From an uncultured Oscillospiraceae bacterium (GTDB lineage: Bacteria > Bacillota > Clostridia > Oscillospirales > Oscillospiraceae): a DNA stretch of 6,848 bases. Below the pieces are notes generated by a model that saw only the letters and a list, made by a program, of their open reading frames with translations, was not told the DNA's origin and did no database searches. Location of the stretch: positions 1-6,848 of the forward strand of contig CAAFMK010000106.1 of NCBI GenBank assembly GCA_900763995.1. Reading direction: 5' to 3'. The translations under genes were made by a program, and so were the position numbers. Positions 6,417 through 6,848 of the stretch are shown piece after piece; positions within the stretch are counted from its first letter, which is position 1, and every line of letters begins with the position of its first letter.

Positions 6417-6848
6417 ATGGAGCAATTTCATGGGGGAGACTGGGCTGGTTATCAGGAGAAATATGGAGTGATCCCCCTGGATTTTTCCATAAATGTAAGC
6501 CCTCTTGGGGTGCCTGAGACGGTGAAAAAAGCTGTCGCTGTTGTGTTGGATCAGTGCGATCGTTATCCAGACCCAAAGTGCAGGATGCTGCGGGACCGTC
6601 TGGCCCAGCGCCACCGGCTGAGTGCGGAGTATATCCTGTGTGGAAATGGTGCCGCAGACTTGATTTTTCGTCTGGTACTGGCAAAGGGGGCCAAGCGGGC
6701 CCTGGTTACAGCTCCCACCTTTGTGGAGTACCAGCGGGCACTAGATCAAACCAGGTGCCAGGTCAGGCACTTTTTTCTGGATGAACACCTGGAATTTCAG
6801 GTAACTGAGGATGTGTTAAAGGAAATTACACCAGAGCTGGATCTGATG
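6417..6848 (+). CDS. cobD: Threonine-phosphate decarboxylase CobD, 3' end missing
   Basis: The frame from ATG 6417 stays open to the last base, giving 144 codons of a protein that is usually about 360 residues, so it is truncated only by the window edge. It belongs to the PLP-dependent aspartate aminotransferase fold, HisC/CobD group. Visible motifs are FHGGD (4-8), LDFSINVSPLG (21-31), YPDPKCRMLR (50-59), GNGAADLIFRL (76-86) with the cofactor phosphate-binding turn, and APTFVEY (99-105). The combination of HGGD, DFS-x-N and GNGA-x-DLI is characteristic of CobD rather than HisC, and the position just after cbiB agrees. CobD makes (R)-1-amino-2-propanol phosphate from L-threonine phosphate for CbiB. 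The PLP-binding lysine and any C-terminal extension lie beyond the window, so activity cannot be judged. Confidence 0.93.
   Translation, partial: MEQFHGGDWAGYQEKYGVIPLDFSINVSPLGVPETVKKAVAVVLDQCDRYPDPKCRMLRDRLAQRHRLSAEYILCGNGAADLIFRLVLAKGAKRALVTAPTFVEYQRALDQTRCQVRHFFLDEHLEFQVTEDVLKEITPELDLM

Noticed and set aside
5473..6684. A 403-codon open frame on the - strand across cbiB and the start of cobD
   Set aside because: It is fully antisense to a clearly recognisable cbiB, its translation resembles no family I know, is rich in Cys, His and Pro in the manner of shadow frames, and has no convincing start signal.
6278..6784. Small + strand frames at 6278-6517 and 6554-6784
   Set aside because: They run out of frame through cbiB and cobD, which have clear family motifs and ribosome binding sites.

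Overview
The window is a single, uninterrupted stretch of a cobalamin (vitamin B12) biosynthesis operon. All nine genes lie on the + strand, and they touch or overlap almost end to end. No gap is longer than 11 bases, so there is no room for a promoter, riboswitch, terminator, RNA gene or mobile element between genes, and I see none. The moderate base composition, the strong AGGAG-type ribosome binding sites and the variant motifs (for example ADNGV in CobT) suggest an anaerobic Firmicute of class Clostridia, perhaps a gut Oscillospirales/Lachnospirales-type organism. That assignment is inference from style and could be wrong. The cbi-type enzymes (CbiE/CbiT fusion, CbiA) indicate the anaerobic, early-cobalt-insertion route.

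Layout: bases 1-842 hold the 3' part of a CbiE-CbiT fusion (corrin ring methylation and decarboxylation). Bases 839-2188 hold cbiA (a,c-diamide formation). Bases 2181-3242 hold cobT (lower-base activation), 3252-3764 cobU (kinase/guanylyltransferase), and 3761-4528 cobS (membrane cobalamin synthase). Bases 4525-4851 hold a very short second CobU-family protein, 4857-5432 a CobC-type phosphatase, 5440-6405 cbiB (membrane aminopropanol attachment), and 6417 to the window end the 5' part of cobD (threonine-phosphate decarboxylase).

The genes fit one pathway. CbiET and CbiA work on the corrin ring. CobD makes aminopropanol phosphate, and CbiB attaches it to cobyric acid. CobU activates the product to the GDP form. 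CobT makes alpha-ribazole phosphate, CobS joins the two halves and CobC removes the phosphate. Cobyric acid synthase (CbiP), the adenosyltransferase and the other ring-building enzymes are not in the window and presumably lie outside it. Three junctions are ATGA overlaps, one is an 8-base overlap, and a GTGA lies at the start of the cobC region, which points to translational coupling.

The one element that is not routine is the 108-residue CobU paralogue between cobS and cobC. It keeps a P-loop-like start and a canonical CobU C-terminal motif, but it lacks the central segment that carries the guanylylated histidine and has Lys where the Walker A Ser/Thr should be. The full-length CobU beside it shows the opposite pattern: intact P-loop and histidine, but a diverged C-terminal motif.
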